A DNA stretch of 64,000 nucleotides. Source: Flavobacterium erciyesense. GTDB lineage: Bacteria > Bacteroidota > Bacteroidia > Flavobacteriales > Flavobacteriaceae. Below, in pieces: positions 62,492 to 64,000 of this stretch; position 1 is the first letter of the stretch; every line of letters starts with the position of its first letter. The notes below the pieces were generated by a model. It was given only the letters and a program-made list of their open reading frames with translations, did no database searches and was not told the origin of the DNA. The position numbers were made by a program, and so were the translations under genes. The stretch lies in contig NZ_JAGPXB010000002.1 of NCBI RefSeq assembly GCF_018069925.1, forward strand, positions 248,001 to 312,000, read 5' to 3'.

Positions 62492-63802
62492 TTATTTCTC
62501 TCTAATATAAATATCGATTGGCACTCCTGAAAAATCCCAATTTTCTCTAATTTTATTTTCAAGGTAACGTTTGTACGGTTCCTTAACATATTGCGGCATG
62601 TTGGCAAAAAATACAAACTGAGGCGTTTGTGTAGGCAACTGCATGCAATATTTAATTTTTACATATTTCCCTTTGGTAGCTGGTGGCGGATAGGCCTCAA
62701 TTACCTTAAGCATGAATTCGTTAAATTTAGAAGTCGCAATACGCTGCTGTCTGTTTTCGTATACTTTTACCGTAGCTTCTAATGCTTTTAGCAAACGCTG
62801 CTTGGTCAAAGCCGAAACAAAAAGAATTGGCACATCCGTAAACGGCATTAATTCTTTCTTGATTTTCTCTTCGTAATCGCGGGTTGACATGGTATCTTTT
62901 TCAACCAAATCCCATTTGTTTACCAAGATTACAACCCCTTTGCGGTTTTTTTCGGCCAACCAAAAAATACTTTGGTCTTGTCCTTCAAATCCTCGGGTAG
63001 CATCAATAACAAGGATACAAATATCAGCATGTTCAATAGCACGCACAGAACGCATTACCGAGTAAAATTCTAAATCTTCTTTTACCTTAGCCTTACGACG
63101 AATTCCCGCAGTATCCACCAAGTTAAATTCAAACCCAAAACGGTCAAACTTCGTATCAATAGCATCACGCGTAGTACCCGCAATGTCTGTTACCATAAAA
63201 CGTTCTTTACCAATCAAGGCATTGATAAAACTTGATTTACCAGCATTTGGTCGCCCAACTACTGCAAAACGTGGCAATACCACTTCCTCTTGAACAGGTT
63301 CTGGTTTTACTGGGAAAGCATCAATTAAGGCATCCAATAAATCTCCTGTTCCACTACCTGATATACTCGCAAACGTATAGTATTCACCTAAACCTAAGTT
63401 GTAAAACTCTAAGGCATCTTTCTCACGCATGGCGTTGTCTACCTTGTTTACCGCCAGCAAAACCGGCTTAGTCACTTTACGCAACAAGCGCGCCACAACA
63501 TCATCCATAGGCGTAATGCCTTCCTCAACATCAACCACAAAAATGATGACATCGGCCTCATCAATAGCCAGTTCAACTTGCTTGCGGATCTCGCCCTCAA
63601 ACACGTCATCAGAACCTTTTATGTAACCACCAGTATCAATTACAGAAAATTCTTTTCCGTTCCACTCGCTTTTACCATAGTTTCTATCGCGGGTCACCCC
63701 AGATACTGAATCTACAATAGCTTCTCTTCTTTGTATCAGCCTATTAAAAAGGGTCGATTTCCCCACATTAGGTCTTCCTACTATCGCAACAATGTTATTC
63801 AT
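62492..63802 (-). CDS. der: Ribosome biogenesis GTPase Der (EngA)
   Basis: An essential GTPase with two G domains in tandem and a KH-like C-terminus, 436 residues. The start at 63802 ([20 protein letters not shown]) is chosen over a long upstream extension of 49 non-homologous codons. G domain 1 has [15 protein letters not shown] and NKVD; G domain 2 has [20 protein letters not shown] and NKWD. The KH-like domain ends [13 protein letters not shown]. It has a good promoter and double terminators. Confidence 0.97.
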   Translation of the reverse strand: MNNIVAIVGRPNVGKSTLFNRLIQRREAIVDSVSGVTRDRNYGKSEWNGKEFSVIDTGGYIKGSDDVFEGEIRKQVELAIDEADVIIFVVDVEEGITPMDDVVARLLRKVTKPVLLAVNKVDNAMREKDALEFYNLGLGEYYTFASISGSGTGDLLDALIDAFPVKPEPVQEEVVLPRFAVVGRPNAGKSSFINALIGKERFMVTDIAGTTRDAIDTKFDRFGFEFNLVDTAGIRRKAKVKEDLEFYSVMRSVRAIEHADICILVIDATRGFEGQDQSIFWLAEKNRKGVVILVNKWDLVEKDTMSTRDYEEKIKKELMPFTDVPILFVSALTKQRLLKALEATVKVYENRQQRIATSKFNEFMLKVIEAYPPPATKGKYVKIKYCMQLPTQTPQFVFFANMPQYVKEPYKRYLENKIRENWDFSGVPIDIYIREK

Positions 63803-63855
63803 AATATAATTTGAAAATTCGTTTTTCCGAAACCTTATTTTTTCGTTTCGGGTGG

Positions 63856-63886
63856 CAAAGGTAGTGTTTAAAAGCGTGATTATCAA
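63856..63886 (-). promoter_or_regulatory. Promoter of der
   Basis: On the minus strand TTG (63886-63884) is followed after 20 bases by TACCTTTG (63863-63856), an almost ideal Bacteroidota promoter. The leader would be about 50 bases. The rest of 63887-64000 shows no gene. Confidence 0.7.
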
Positions 63887-64000
63887 TTTTTTTCGAATAT
63901 TAGCCACATTAGCAAAACCTAACCACCTCATCTTCAAAACAAAACTCACAACCGTACCACTACCCTATGTATTTATTCGTTCTTCGAATATTCTAAAATA

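Noticed and set aside
62299..62616. Open frame antisense to or overlapping the end of der and its terminators
   Set aside because: It overlaps der in another frame and the double terminator and has no family features.
63803..63949. N-terminal extension of Der
   Set aside because: The added 49 codons cover the promoter of der and are not found in the family.

Overview
The window is chromosomal DNA of a Bacteroidota bacterium, almost certainly a Flavobacterium or close relative. This rests on low GC, Bacteroidota promoter motifs (TAnnTTTG at -7), near absence of Shine-Dalgarno sites, SusC/SusD pairs, type IX secretion C-terminal domains, lipoproteins with short N-terminal signals, and family-specific proteins (DUF2851, DUF4230, GSCFA, DUF5522). 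No rRNA, transposase, IS element or CRISPR array was seen.

Left part (1-10.9 kb, minus strand) is an information-processing cluster read right to left: rpsU, xerC-type recombinase, hpf, tRNA-Thr(TGT), tRNA-Tyr, tRNA-Thr(GGT), tuf, tRNA-Trp, secE, nusG, rplK, rplA, rplJ, rplL and rpoB (cut by the left edge). It resembles the E. coli thrU-tyrU-glyT-thrT-tufB-secE-nusG-rplKAJL-rpoB order but lacks the tRNA-Gly. Two outer-membrane-type genes sit between rpsU and xerC, with a decayed second copy of the rpsU 3' end on their far side.

Middle part (11-55 kb) is mostly housekeeping and envelope genes: acyl-CoA dehydrogenase, a helix-hairpin-helix protein, an amino acid permease, a CBS-domain PLP enzyme, a porin-like protein, a secreted subtilase next to a SusC/SusD pair, rnhB, lipB, lysS, hemL, a glucosaminidase, a PLP desulfhydrase/deaminase, type IX secretion substrates, hutU, a truncated globin, an aromatic amino acid hydroxylase, alaS, an M23 peptidase, a MerR regulator and a LemA/TPM group. 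At least four copies of a long-hairpin intergenic repeat are scattered through it.

Right part (56-64 kb) holds two accessory loci. The first is an Rrf2 regulator, a 28-codon reading frame ending Cys-Met-Met-Cys-Met-Cys, a TonB-dependent receptor and a DUF2490 protein. A 14-base box occurs once before the small frame and once before the receptor. This looks like a sulfur- or metal-responsive uptake locus and is the best candidate here for an undescribed control system. The second is a TIR-domain gene bracketed by 15-base inverted repeats, followed by a large imperfect palindrome and a membrane-anchored coiled-coil gene. This looks like an acquired defence-type cassette beside der, which ends the window.
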